Shown in pieces: positions 25,701-37,700 of a stretch of DNA of 64,000 bases (the first letter of the stretch is position 1; every line of letters begins with the position of its first letter). This DNA comes from Progne subis subis (Eukaryota; Chordata; Aves; Passeriformes; Hirundinidae), in NCBI GenBank assembly GCA_022316685.1, contig JAKJHU010000181.1:248001-312000 (forward strand). Direction: 5' to 3'. The position numbers were made by a program, and so were the translations under genes. Below the pieces are notes generated by a model. That model ran no database searches. It saw only the letters and a list, made by a program, of their open reading frames with translations, and was not told the origin of the DNA.

Positions 25701-28700
25701 GCTCCCTGTGCCAGCAGGAAGCCGTGTGGGAGCCTGTCCAGCTGCCCCAGGCACTCCCCAGCGAGGGGATTGTGTTTGCAAACCGTCCAGCTGGGAGCAC
25801 TGGGGAGGAACTATTGTTCCTGCTGCACAGAGGAGCAAAGCCAGCCCTGCACACAGCCTGGGAGCACTGGGACACAGCATGTGCTGGCTCCCCACATCCA
25901 CTGCCCCCCTGCTCCTCACCCCCCTCGGGGCCCAGGGGAGCTCCAGGCTCTCCTGGGGCTCTGTCCAAAACAAAACAACTCCCTTGGCCAAGTCACAGGA
26001 TCATCACAGAATGGTCTGGGTGGAAAGGGTGCTTGGAGCTCCTCTTGTTCCACTCTCTGCCATGGGCAAGGACACTTCCGCTCCACCAGGTTGCTCCGAG
26101 CCCTGCCCAGCCTGGCCTTGGACGAGGCACAGCCATTGGAGAAGGAGGAATAATGAACAGCTTCTCCCGTCCTTGCCTTGAGCAGGACAGAGGGACTGGG
26201 GAGCAGGCACCCACGGAGCTGGAGCGTGGTGGGTGCAGTGGCTGGCAAAGATCCCTGGGCTCTGGGTGTTCCCTGTCTTTTCTTTCCCAAACCAGGAGCC
26301 CAGTTCATTCAGCCACTCAGCCTGGAACAAACACGACCCACTCCACCACGTTAGTGCCACCCTGCCAGAAAGGCGACACAGCGTGAGCCCCGGGAGAGCT
26401 GCAGCCAGCAGCGCCCCGTGTTCCCTGGCGGGACACAGCCCTGCTCCTGCCAGCACTCACCCCCTTTCCTCCTGACTTCTGGTCAAAGGGCACCATCGTG
26501 ATGCGCTTCGATTCTCTCTGGTAGGTGCAGTAATGCTTCACCCAGGAAGTCCCAAAGTGACCTGCAGAGCAAACACAGGGTTCATGCCCAGCACAGCCTC
26601 AGTGCCCTCACGCTAGAACCCACTGTGTTTGACCATCATTGCACATGCCAGACTCCTGTACCTAAAAGACTTTTACGAGGCACTGGCAGTTATTCCCCCT
26701 GGCTGCCACATTCCCACTGAAATCCCACAGAAATCCCACAGAAATCCACTGAAATCCCACAGAAATCCCACTCACTGGGCCAGTCCCTGTCCTCCAGGGG
26801 TTCTGTTCCTGCTGAACTAGCCTTCGTGGCCCTGTCCTGACAAACCCCTTCCCCAGGCTCCCACCCACCCACGTTCCCCACCCCGACACCTACGCTTCTC
26901 CTGCACGTAGAGATAGCCCTCCATCGTGTAAGGGCTGATGTTTTTGTGCTCATGGGGGTTCTCCTTCATCTTCTTCATCAAAGCTTCCACCTCTGACCTT
27001 GTTCCTTCAAAGCGGTTCCTTGTCTGCAAATTAAACAAGGAATTCAGTGCAGGGACCCGTGCCTGGCTCTGCAGCACACGGGCTGGGGCTGGGTCCCTAC
27101 AGCCCTGTGGGAAATGGCACTGGGGAGCTCAGGGCAGCCACAGGCCAGGTTTGCTTCCTGGGCCTGGGATTTAAGCTAAAATAAAAATATTACAATAATT
27201 GGCAAGGCCCTCCAGAACTTTAAGAGGGCTCACAAAGAGAGGGAGAGTGATTTTTGACATGGGTCAGTGATAGGACAAGGGAAACGGATTGAAACTAAAA
27301 GAGGAGAGGTTTAGATTGGATATTAGGAAAAAATTCTTCCCTGTGAGGGTAGGCAGCCCTGGCACAGGGTGCCCAGAGCAGCTGTGGCTTCCCCTGGATC
27401 CCTGGAAGTGCCCAAGGCCAGGCTGGACAGGATTTGGAGCAGCCTGGGACAGTGGGAGGTGTCCCTGCCATGGCTGGGGATGGCATGGGATGAGATTTAA
27501 GGTCCCTTCTAACCCAAACCAGTCTGGGATTCTTTGATTAAAATACTCCAGAAGGTGAGGTGGCATTGCCAGACACTGACAGCGACAGGCACGGGGCACA
27601 GGGACAGCCTGGACACGGGGACACCCTGGACACGGGGACACCCTGGGCACAGGGACGCCCCGGGCACACTCACATTCTGGATGCTGATTGTCAGCTCTGT
27701 TTTGAAATCGCTGAAGTCCTTTGCGAGCTCGTAGCCGTGGTGGTAGAACGTGAAGAGCCCCTGCAGAAAGGCCAGCAGCTGTGTTGGGGAAAGCAAATGG
27801 AGACGGTCAGTAGGGACCCAGAGCTGCACCCAGAGCTGCCAGGGCCCAGGGGAGAGGGCCCTGCAGCCCCCCGGGTGGAGGGGCTCCCTGCTGGGCCTGC
27901 TGAGAAGGGGCTGTGGGGTGAGGCTGGACCCCCCTGCACTGCCAGGGCTCCCCACAACCCCATTTCACCACAGCACCCCAGTTTTGTGAAGGCTGAGCCC
28001 GACTGAGAGCTCACTTACAGGTTCCACAAACTCAAACATCTTCCTCTCCTGGACCTCCTGCACCTTGAAGACGTACTCCAGGGACACCTCGTAGAAGTGC
28101 TGCCGAACCAGGTCCACCTGGCTGTCTGCCTGCAGGGGGGTTGGAGGGGAAACACGAGCTCAGGAACGGCAAGAGCACGCCTGGCTCTGATGGGAACAGC
28201 CCCAGGCAGAGCAGACCCAGCTCCAGCCCCAGCTGGACCGATGGAACAGGAATAACCATAAACATGATCCATGAGCACGCTCTTCCTTCAGCTGAGAAAA
28301 ACGAGTGTGGTGACTCCTGTTCTCACCTCCCCAACAGCTGGGTAGAAAACACGAAGTAGAGGCGAGAAAAATGGAAATCCCTGTGAGCTTGCCAAGAAAA
28401 GGCATCTCTCTGTTTTTTGGGAAGCACTCCCCTTGGCCAGGGACAGCATACCCACATTCATAACTCCACACTGAATCCTCTTCCTGAGGTACCCCTCCCT
28501 CGGTGGGGTCTGAGCCACACAAACCCAGGGAACCCACACAACCCAGCCACACGGGGGAACAGGAACCAGCGCCTGAACCGCGCCTCCAGCGGGCTGCAGG
28601 CTCCTCCTGCGCTCCCGGCAGCAGCCGGAGCCAGGGGCTGGGGGAGAGATGCCAGCAGATGGCACCAGCAGCCAGCGCTGCTCCAACGCACCTGCCCGGC

Positions 28701-31700
28701 ACCCTGCCACCAGGACACCTCCCAAACACACCCCAACAAAACCCTGCCCGGCACCCTGCCACCAGGACACATCCCAAACACACCCCAACAAAACCCTGCC
28801 CGGCACCCTGCCACCAGGACACATCCCAAACACACCCCAACAAAACCCTGCCCGGCACCCTGCCACCAGGACACCTCCCAAACACACCCCAACAAAACCC
28901 TGCACGGCACCCTGCCACCAGGACACATCCCAAACACACCCCAACAAAATCCTGTGCTTCATCCTGAACACATCCCCCAGAGAACCCTGCACAGCATCCA
29001 GCATCCCATACTGCAACCCGAACACATCCCAACAGAATCTCCAACAGAATCCCGCGCTGCACCCCGCACACATCCCACTCCCCATCCCACTGTATCCCGT
29101 ATGGCATCTCCAGGCAGCCCCACAGGGCCGTGCTCTGCCCAGGGCACAGGATCACACCTCCAACAGCCACCAGCGGATCCTTCCCTCCCCATCCAGAACT
29201 CCCTCCACTCCCGTGCCCCACGTCAGAACCTCAAACACAATCCAAGGCTCAGAGGGTCATTTAAAAGCCCCCGTTCCCTGGGACACGGGGGTGCCTCCAC
29301 ATGGGGAGTTATTTACACAGCCCAAGGACAAGGCTGCCTTGCAGGCACGTCTGCCCAGATTCTGAGCCCTCCTCAGCCCTGATTCACTGCAAGATGATCA
29401 CCACAGGTATTCCTGCCCTCAAGTCCCCAGCTCTGCTGGCACAGTCCCACCACCTGGGTACAGGAGCCCCCTGCACACCAGTGCCCCCAGTTAGGGATCA
29501 GCAGCACACCAGCACCGTGCCCAAAGGCAGGGACACACATCCTGCAGGACCAACCCAGCTCTGGGCCAGCACAAGGAATTCCAGACTTGAAAGAAGGGGC
29601 TGAAAACTCAGCACGCTCATCCAGCAGGACACTTGTCACCATAGCTAAGCACGTCCTGAATCGCTGATGGCTCTTGAAGAGTTTAAGGCACTAAGCCCGA
29701 TCCCTCCTCCCCCGGGGCACAAGGCAGAGCAGCCACTTGCAGAGAAGGAGACCAGACATCCTTGATTTGTGCTGGCACTCGGGAAGCCTGCAGCAGAACC
29801 AGTTCCTTTCTGTTACACTCTTTAATTATAAACCCTCTCTCCTTTCTGACTGCTATCCATTTTGAGATCTCTCTGATTTACTCACCAAGACAGCTCCGTA
29901 TCCTTTCATTACAGGAAAAGGGGAAAACCCAGCACTCGCAGCCAGAACAAGGGGAAAAATGAGTTTACAGCCAGGAGAACCATTGTTATAAACTGTGTGA
30001 GGCATTCAAAAAGCTCTCCACAGTCACAGCCAGACCTGGAAACTCAGAGGCTGCTCTCACCTCCTGAAGCTGGGACTCTTTCTTCTTGGAAGACAAGTTC
30101 AAGTGCTTTTCTAGGACACCACAGTACTTCTCAGTCTCCTTGTCGTATTTCTTTTTGGCATCCTACAAAACAGAGCAAGAAGTGTGACACTGAACACAAG
30201 GGCCCCAGAGCAGCTGTGACAGCATCCCTACGGCAGCGGGCAGGATGGCAGTGCCAGCTGGGAGCTAAGGTGGCACAGGACCCAGGGGCAGCAGGTGAGG
30301 CTGCTTTTATCTGCCAGGAAAATCCACAGGAAAGCGGCTTGTGCTGCCAAAACCCAGGGCTTGAGGGAACCCCTCCTCTGCTCTTGGGGCCCAGTGCTTG
30401 GTAAAACACCCAGCTCCAGGTCCAACAACAACAGAGAGGCAAGAGCTTTCTAAGCAGAGCATGGTCACAGCTCCACACCCCACCCCTGCCACCCCCACGA
30501 GAGCCTGTCCCCTGCGCCACGTGGGACAATGACAGTGCCTCCCGTGGCAGGGGCATGACGGATGCCAACTTCTCTTTCCTTCGCACCTCTCCTCCCAGCC
30601 TGGCCACCCCAACAACGCCAGGACCAAACCCATGCCAGCTCCTGCTCACAAGCAGTTCCTCTCTGAGGATTCCTCTCTGTGTTTTGTTTTTGGGGGCACG
30701 AGGCCGGGCCGGGCACCACTGCCATGTGAACACAGCCCCGGGCGCTGGCAGGAGCTGCTTGCAAGCAGCAGCAGGTTGTTATAACAACAGGGGAGCCACA
30801 GACAGTGGTTTTCATTTCGGAACAAAGGCAGGAAAGAAAGAAGGGGGGGTCAGGCTGTCTCACAGCCGCTCTCAGCCACGCCCCGGCGCTTCCCCGTCCT
30901 GCCAGGAGCGGCCGAGTTCCCCTGCAGCCCCCAGATGCTTTGGGGTGGGGAGTGCACGCTCGGGAGCTCAGGGAAACGTGAGCCCCTCCAAGAAAATCCT
31001 AATTCTTCCTTGGAGTAAGGAAAAAGCGTCGCTCCAGCTGGCACGCAGTTTTTGGCCCATGGCACGTTATTTGGTTGTGGGTGAATTCGGAACACTGAGG
31101 CACTTCCCAGGAGCTGGATCAGCCCCGTGTCCATCCCAGAGCAGCACAGTGCCTCCCCCGTGCCCCAGCCCATCCTGCAGCGTGCCAGGCCCTGGCCAGC
31201 TCCGGGGGCAGGGGCTGGGTTACCTTGGCAGCCCCAATCTGCTCCTTGCGGAACTTCTCCAGCGGCGTGATCAGCACCTCGCTGGCGTTCTCGATCTGGG
31301 GGCACAGACAGGCACGGCTCAGCTGCACAGCCTTTGCCACGGAAACGCTCCCACGGACACCCACAGGCTTCACCCCGTGTCTCTGCCAACCTGTGATCCC
31401 CCCAGCACCAGCACCAGCCGCTCTCCAACAGCAGCTCTCCGCTCCTGATGCTCTTCAAGTATTTCCCGGCCAAGCCCACCCTCTCCTTCCCCTGCCCTCC
31501 CCTGCAGCTCCACCCCAGGCGAGGGCAGGAGCGCTGGGGCAGGCAGTCAGTGTCACCTGGGGGTCCTGGGTGCCACCACCCCCCGCTCCCAGGACACACG
31601 GGGCCGTACCATGCGCATCCGCTCGTCTTCCAGGTTCCGCAGCACCGTGGCGAACTCCTGCAGAGACTTGGCTGGAAGGGACGCAAGCCAGCATTTAACA

Positions 31701-34700
31701 TTCAGTTTTTAAAGACAGAAACTGCACAGAGGGGTTGTTTTATCTGTCTGTGTTTTGGGCGGGGGGGTTGGGGGTTTCTGTTATCTTTGCTCTCTCCCTA
31801 GAAAGGTTCCTGCTGCCTGCAGAAGCAACTGGCAGCAGAGCATCCCCAGGACCAGGCTTCATTCTCCAGAGAGCAACACCCTCAGCTCAAACCTGCCCTA
31901 CCCAAGAGTCAGGCAGCAACCAGAGAGCAGCACTGGCCTCCAGCCATGCCCAGCACACGAGGGGCAGCTCCCCAGCACGGACACGGCACCAGGGAGACAT
32001 GAGTGAGGATCTGTTTCTGCTGGGACCGGGCACAAACAAACAAACAAAGCTAAATCACGGCTCAAGCCTCTTTGCTCTCCTGGCTCCAGACGATGTGCAC
32101 AATAAGCTCTAAAAGTTCAGCTGGGGCAGGAGCAGGGTGAGAGAGGGAAGAGGCTGAAGCCAACGCCCTGTGCCAGGAGAAGCTCCTGGCAGAGCCAGGC
32201 TTAGCTCAGGGAGTGCTGCCAGGCTCGGCTCTGCTGATTCCCTCCAGCACAGGATCCCTGTGCTCCAGCAGCGAGGCTGCTGCTCCCCTGCCTCAGAGCA
32301 CAGCCCCCTGCAGTGCATCCAGCCACAGCCACCTCCAGATCCTCCTCTCCAGTGCAAAACATCCAGCTAACTGCGATGGTTTCAGATGTGGGCAATCTTC
32401 TCCCTTTCCTATCCGGCAGGGACAGATTTAGGCCAAGAAGCAACGACCGATTCCCTGGGGAAGGCTTTGCTGCTGTGGAACCAGGAGGAATATTCTGTTT
32501 CCAGACAAACTCCTGCACCCCTTGGTGCCCCGGTGTGTGTTTCCCAGCTGTGGGGCCCCTGGGGTGTGGCTCCAGGACTCACCGATGCAGATCTCGTCGT
32601 CCGTCTCGGCGTCGCCGATGCAGCGGAATTTAAACTCGTTGAGAGGAATCCGCGAACTTGCGCTTGGCAGCCGACAGGTCTGGGAGAGCAGGAGCAGGGA
32701 AAACGGGGATGTTACAAGGGGAAAGTCCCCCAGGAGCAGGATGCAGGCAGACACACGATCCCAGCCGGGAAATACCCACAGAGAGACCCGTGTGAGGGAC
32801 TCCTGGCACCAGGGAAGCCCCAGAGCGCTGCCCTTCTGCCCCAGCCCAGGGCCAGGGCTCTGTGGGGTCCCTGTCAGCACCCCCAAAACACCCTGCAGGA
32901 AATGAAACCTCCAAACAGCAGAAGAGCTACCCCAGAGCTCAGACCTAGAGCCACGGGGCAGCAACAAACGGTGACACACAGTGACACTGCCCCCAGGAGA
33001 TGGCACCTGTGCCGTGAGGGGAGGCAGTAGCACAGAACTTTGCTGCTTCCCAAGCTGCAGATTCTCTCCCAGGATCTGGATCCTATTAAGTTCTTACTGG
33101 CAGTGACCCGAGGGTTGGCTTTTCCAGGGCAGCCCTGTTAACCTGGCACGGGCAGACAGCCCCGGGCACCGCGAGGCCACCGGCACTGCCCGAGTGAGGA
33201 AGGCACAGCGTTCACTCCCCCCAGCATTTCTTGACCCAGAGCCCAAAATTCCGTGGTTTTTTTCCCTTTCCCAGCACCGGTGGAAAATGTGTGTGCACGC
33301 AAAGGCCATTTCCTCCTCTCAGACACCAAGAGCCAAGAGATAACCACACCAGAGTCCGAGTGTTCTGCTTCCCCCGTGGGATAAGGGAGTTGGCAACTTT
33401 CTCCAAGCATTAAAGCAGTTTTCCCAGTATGGCTGCTGACAGCTCTGGGGTTAATCCTGCCCGGTTCAGCCCCGGCTGCCTCCTAAGGCAGCAGGAAATC
33501 ACCCAGCCAAGGCGGGCAGGGAGAGGGAAATCCCTGGGAGCTTTCCCAGTGGAAAAGTACAGAGGGGGCTTCTTCAAGGAGAAGGCTCACACATGACAAG
33601 GTTTGCACTTTGCTCCCTGGAGGATGGAACCAGCATGGCTTTTACACCCTTCCCGTGCCTGCAGCTGCTGGGAGTCCCCACTGGTGCCTACAGAAGCAAG
33701 ACACACAGTTTTTTGGGGAAAAAACACAGGTGCTCCTGGGCAGGGTTGAGAAGAGGGGCTCGGGAGGGTGGGAGGGGTTGTTCCAGCTCAGCACAGGGCA
33801 AAGAGCACTGGGGCAGCCCTGTGCAGCTCTCCCTGCTCCCTTCTCATGCTGGTGCCAGCAGCAGAGCAGCCTCCCTCCCTCACCAGAGCAGGGATCTCAG
33901 CCAGTCCCTCCTGCTTGCCCTGGAATAACCAGGAAGATGATGTCCATGATTTCAGGAGATATCTCCTCTCTCCCCAGCCTCTGCTGGAGAGGCTGCAGCA
34001 CAGGGATGAACACCTGGGGGGAGCTGAGCTCCTGGGGGCAGGGTCACCCTCTCCAGCTCCACCCTCTCCTCCACCTGAGAGTGAGGAGCAGCTCAGGGCT
34101 CTGGGACCAGGCATGAGCCTTTGGAGGCAGCAGCAGCGACAGCAACGGCCCAAGGTGCTCGTAAATAGGCACAGGAGAGGCAGGGGGAGCGGGAGATAAC
34201 TCCTGGAGTGACAGCGATAAAGGATAAAATTAGCAGCAGGATCAGCCAGAAAAGGAGAGAGGAGCACCCATGTGGGGCCCCATCGTCCTCCCTGGGCCAC
34301 TCAGGCCCAGCCATGCCCCAGCATCCCCTCTTCCTAAGAGCTGGGACCCCTCAACTACATTTGGGGACAGTACCCCTGCAGTGCAAGCAGGAAGGCACAG
34401 GGAGAACAGGGCAGCTCCCGATGAGCCTCAGCTCCTGAGGGCTCTCCTTCCCCAGGGCGGTGAACAGGCAAACCCCAAATCCAGCAAAGGCTCAACAGAA
34501 TCTGCTGCTGCCTCTCATGCACGAGCAAAAAAAACCACCTGGGCACCGCACAAGAGTCACAACAGGGCTGCACCAAGGGCTGGCAAGTTTTCCTTCCAAG
34601 TCCTCTGCTGGCTTGATCGGTCAACCACAGGGAAAACCACCACAAAAAGCCTGGGAAATCCTCCTGCCTGAGCAACACAACCAGCTCAGCTTGCAGTTAT

Positions 34701-37700
34701 CTTCATCACCACCATCACCTGCCACGGCTCCCTGGCGAGGATGGGACAACCCCTTGGGAAAGCCCCTGTGACAAAACCTGGCACACGCCAGTCCAACTGC
34801 ACAGCTACAGCAACCAAGGACCTCAATAAAATGTCCTTTTAAAAGTGATGCATCCCAGCCACCCACCTCAGACACAGCAGGAAGGGGGAGGGCTCCCAGC
34901 AGGTGAGAGGGCAGCAGCCTCTCCTGGAAGCAGCCTTGGACACCCCTTTGCCTGTCCCTGCTCCGTCACGGCCACCCCAGGGGTGCCCCCACTTTCCCCC
35001 TCGCTCTGCACCCAGGGATCTGTGCAATTGCTGGCTGAATTCCATCCCAGCACCTCCAGCTCCAGGGCTCCCTCCAAACCTGGCTGAAGGGACCTCCCGA
35101 GCCCCCAGGAGCCCTGCGAGGCACCAGCAGCACCTCGTGCTCCCTGCGTCCCCCTCCTCCTCCTCCTCAGCTAAGAGCTCAGAATTTCTGGGAAGTGGTT
35201 GCTGTTACTGCAAGGAGACTGAAGTGGTTGCTTTCTGCACAAAAAGCCTCTTCCAAAGGAATTTGGAGCTACTGAAAGAGGAAGTGTGACGATTTCCCAA
35301 CGCTCCTCCCCGAGCGCAGCGCCCTGGGCTGCGGGGGTGACCCCACTCCTGCCAGGTCTGCAGCCAGCACCCCAGGAACCACCGAGGGGAACCACAACAC
35401 ATCGAAACAAGATGTCAGCAAGGCAAACACCCCGCTGCCCGGTCCCGCTGCCCGGTCCCGTGATGGAAAGATCAGATCAGCCCGGGAAAAGTGAAACTGC
35501 TGCCTCAGAGGTGGGGGCTCCCCCAGAGCTGACTCTGCAGCCAGTGTGCCACCTAAGCAGGAAAGAGCAAAGAGCTCCGGCTCAGCTGGACCCGGGGCTG
35601 GGGCAGGGGCAGCAGGATGGGTGTTCAGGCTGAGTCTGGCCAGGAAGGGTTAATGCTGCTGCAAAAGGGGAGCAGAGGATGCTGCTGCAAGGCGAGCTCC
35701 GGGCTCTGCCAGAGGCTGTGCTCACACACACGGAACGGGATTTCTACACTTCCTGCAAAGAAAACTGCTTCATAGCCTATATTTAATGTTCAAGAGGACA
35801 ACAGGAACCGAGACTCCTGCCCCTTCCTTCCCCTGCAGCAAGGAACAGCAGGAGCAGCAGGCTCGGGCTGTCTGTCCCCTGCAAGCCCCCGGAGAGGCAC
35901 AGGAGGACAATGCCAGCCCCCACCAGCAGCACCCCTGCCCCAAGATCTGGGGGGGCACCACTCACAGCCCCCACTTGGTTGGCTGCAGGGAACAGGACAC
36001 AGCGCCTGGCCATGCTGGCAGAACCTCCACAGCCCCCACAGCCAGCTCAGAACATCCCCAGGGCCCACGGGGATGGGTAATCCAGGGACGAGCCGCTCTA
36101 ATCGGCAGCCAAACCAGCCGGATTACAGCCTGCCAATACGGTGTCTGTGCCCACAGCCTGCCAGGGCTGCAGCACAGCACCCCTTCCTGGGGTCACCCCG
36201 CACTCCTGCAGCTCAGGGAGAGCCAGGGAAGGGGTTTGGGAAAGGTCAGAGCCGGGGATGGCCAGCTGGGCCTGCCCCATGGATGCATGTGAGCACCCCG
36301 CACGGGGCACTCACCCAACCTGGCCCCGCAGCTCGTGCAGGAGTCCAGCAGCAAGAAGCTCATGCCTGAAAACAGCGTTTGCAGCTGCCAGTTTGGAGTT
36401 TTACCCGCCCAGCCCCAGCCCTTGCAGCGCTGGGATCGGCACCAAGCGTCAGGGCAGCATCATGAAACGCTCCACTTGCTCCAGAAGGCTCAAATCCCCT
36501 CTCTGCGCTTCCCAGCAAGGTCAGCAAAGCCCTGCTCCCGTGAGACAACGCGGTCCTCTGGGCCTGGCCCGCTCCCAGAGCCACTTCCATACAGAATTAG
36601 CACTGATTTGTTTATTAAACAACTTCTCCACCAGGTGGTTGGAGTTAATCTGTGATTTAGGATGGGACGGCAGCTGCTGGCAGGTTCCCCTCTGAATCAT
36701 CAGCAGCAAATGTATGAAACCAGATGGGCAGAGCCCGGCCCGCCCCCGGCACAGCTTCTGCCGTCATGTTCTGCACAAAAGCCCGTGGAGAGGGGATTGG
36801 CACACGCCAGAGAGGGAGGTTAGAGGCTGCCAAAGACGGCAAGGTGACCCCAAGGAGCAGGGCCACGGGCACAGCCCCTGCAGCCACCCCCAAGGCAGGG
36901 AGAGCATCCCTGACGTGTCCCCGCAGCTCCCCAGACCCCGTTTTGGTGCCTTTTCCACACACACAGCCTCCAGCTGGGCCCTGTCCCAGCAGCACAGCCA
37001 GGGAGGATGAATCTCACCTCCTCATTCTTGCCACGGAAAGTTTACAAATACTTGTTCCCCACAAACCGCGCGAAAAACCCAAAACCGCTCAGACAAAGCA
37101 CAAAACGGCCTGGAGCTGTGTCCAAGACGCCCCAGGAGGTGCCAGAGCTGCAGCTCAGCCTTGCCTGCAGCCAGGGGAGCGCTGGGCACTGCTGCCAGCC
37201 GAGGCATCTGCCTGCATCCCCACTCCCAACGTGGCTCCGTACGGCAGCGTTTGCCACGGGGACAGAGAAGCTTTGTGGGCTGAATGGCACCATTGACCAG
37301 GCTCAAACAGCAGCTCACATCTGAATTATTTCCGCGGTATTTTAAGAGATAAAGGTTCCGCACTTTGTGAAAAACAAAGTTATCCCTTGGAAGGACCGCC
37401 TGGCTGCACAGCTAAAATTATCCCCGGCTGCCCACCAGCCCAGCACCCCGGCCACGTCATCCTGCCACCCCCAAATCAATAATGCTTGAGTTATCTTGGC
37501 AGCTTTGCCAGGCCAGGATGTTTTTGCAAAGCTTCCCAAGACTCCTGATGGAAGGCACCGGAGATCCAAGGGAAGTGAAGCCACAAGGACCATCAGGGCC
37601 CGAGCTGCCAGTCCAGCGTGTCCCGTGTGACATCCTGCAGCAGCACTCCCCGTGCTCCAGCCCCTCTGCTCTTCTCCCCTGGTCTGAGGAGGCTGATGGT

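Larger units (their letters stand above)
23935..26460 (-). other. ARHGAP26 intron 9
   Basis: A 2.5-kb intron. Two minus-oriented CR1 fragments (about 24.7-25.0 and 26.0-26.15 kb) are the only recognisable contents. Confidence 0.8.
27024..27673 (-). other. ARHGAP26 intron 7
   Basis: A 650-base intron, about half of it a CR1 3' end (27225-27541), followed by a 17-bp tandem repeat that abuts the exon 7 donor. Confidence 0.85.
28130..30060 (-). other. ARHGAP26 intron 5
   Basis: A 1.9-kb intron with a 52-bp minisatellite (28692-28955, degenerate to about 29.1 kb) and a CTCF-type motif just beside it. Intron 6 (27779-28018) is only 240 bases and holds nothing notable. Confidence 0.85.

Noticed and set aside
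28692..28955. The regularly spaced repeat as a CRISPR array
   Set aside because: Copies are contiguous with no unique spacers and lie in a vertebrate intron; it is a minisatellite.
30850..31701. A 283-codon minus-strand frame around exons 3 and 4
   Set aside because: It reads a different frame from the exons except where it clips exon 4 neighbours; no known product, and it crosses intron sequence.
32583..32679. Calling the whole locus a pseudogene because of the exon 2 frame break
   Set aside because: All other exons, phases and splice sites are intact, which is not the pattern of an old pseudogene; a single-base error is simpler.
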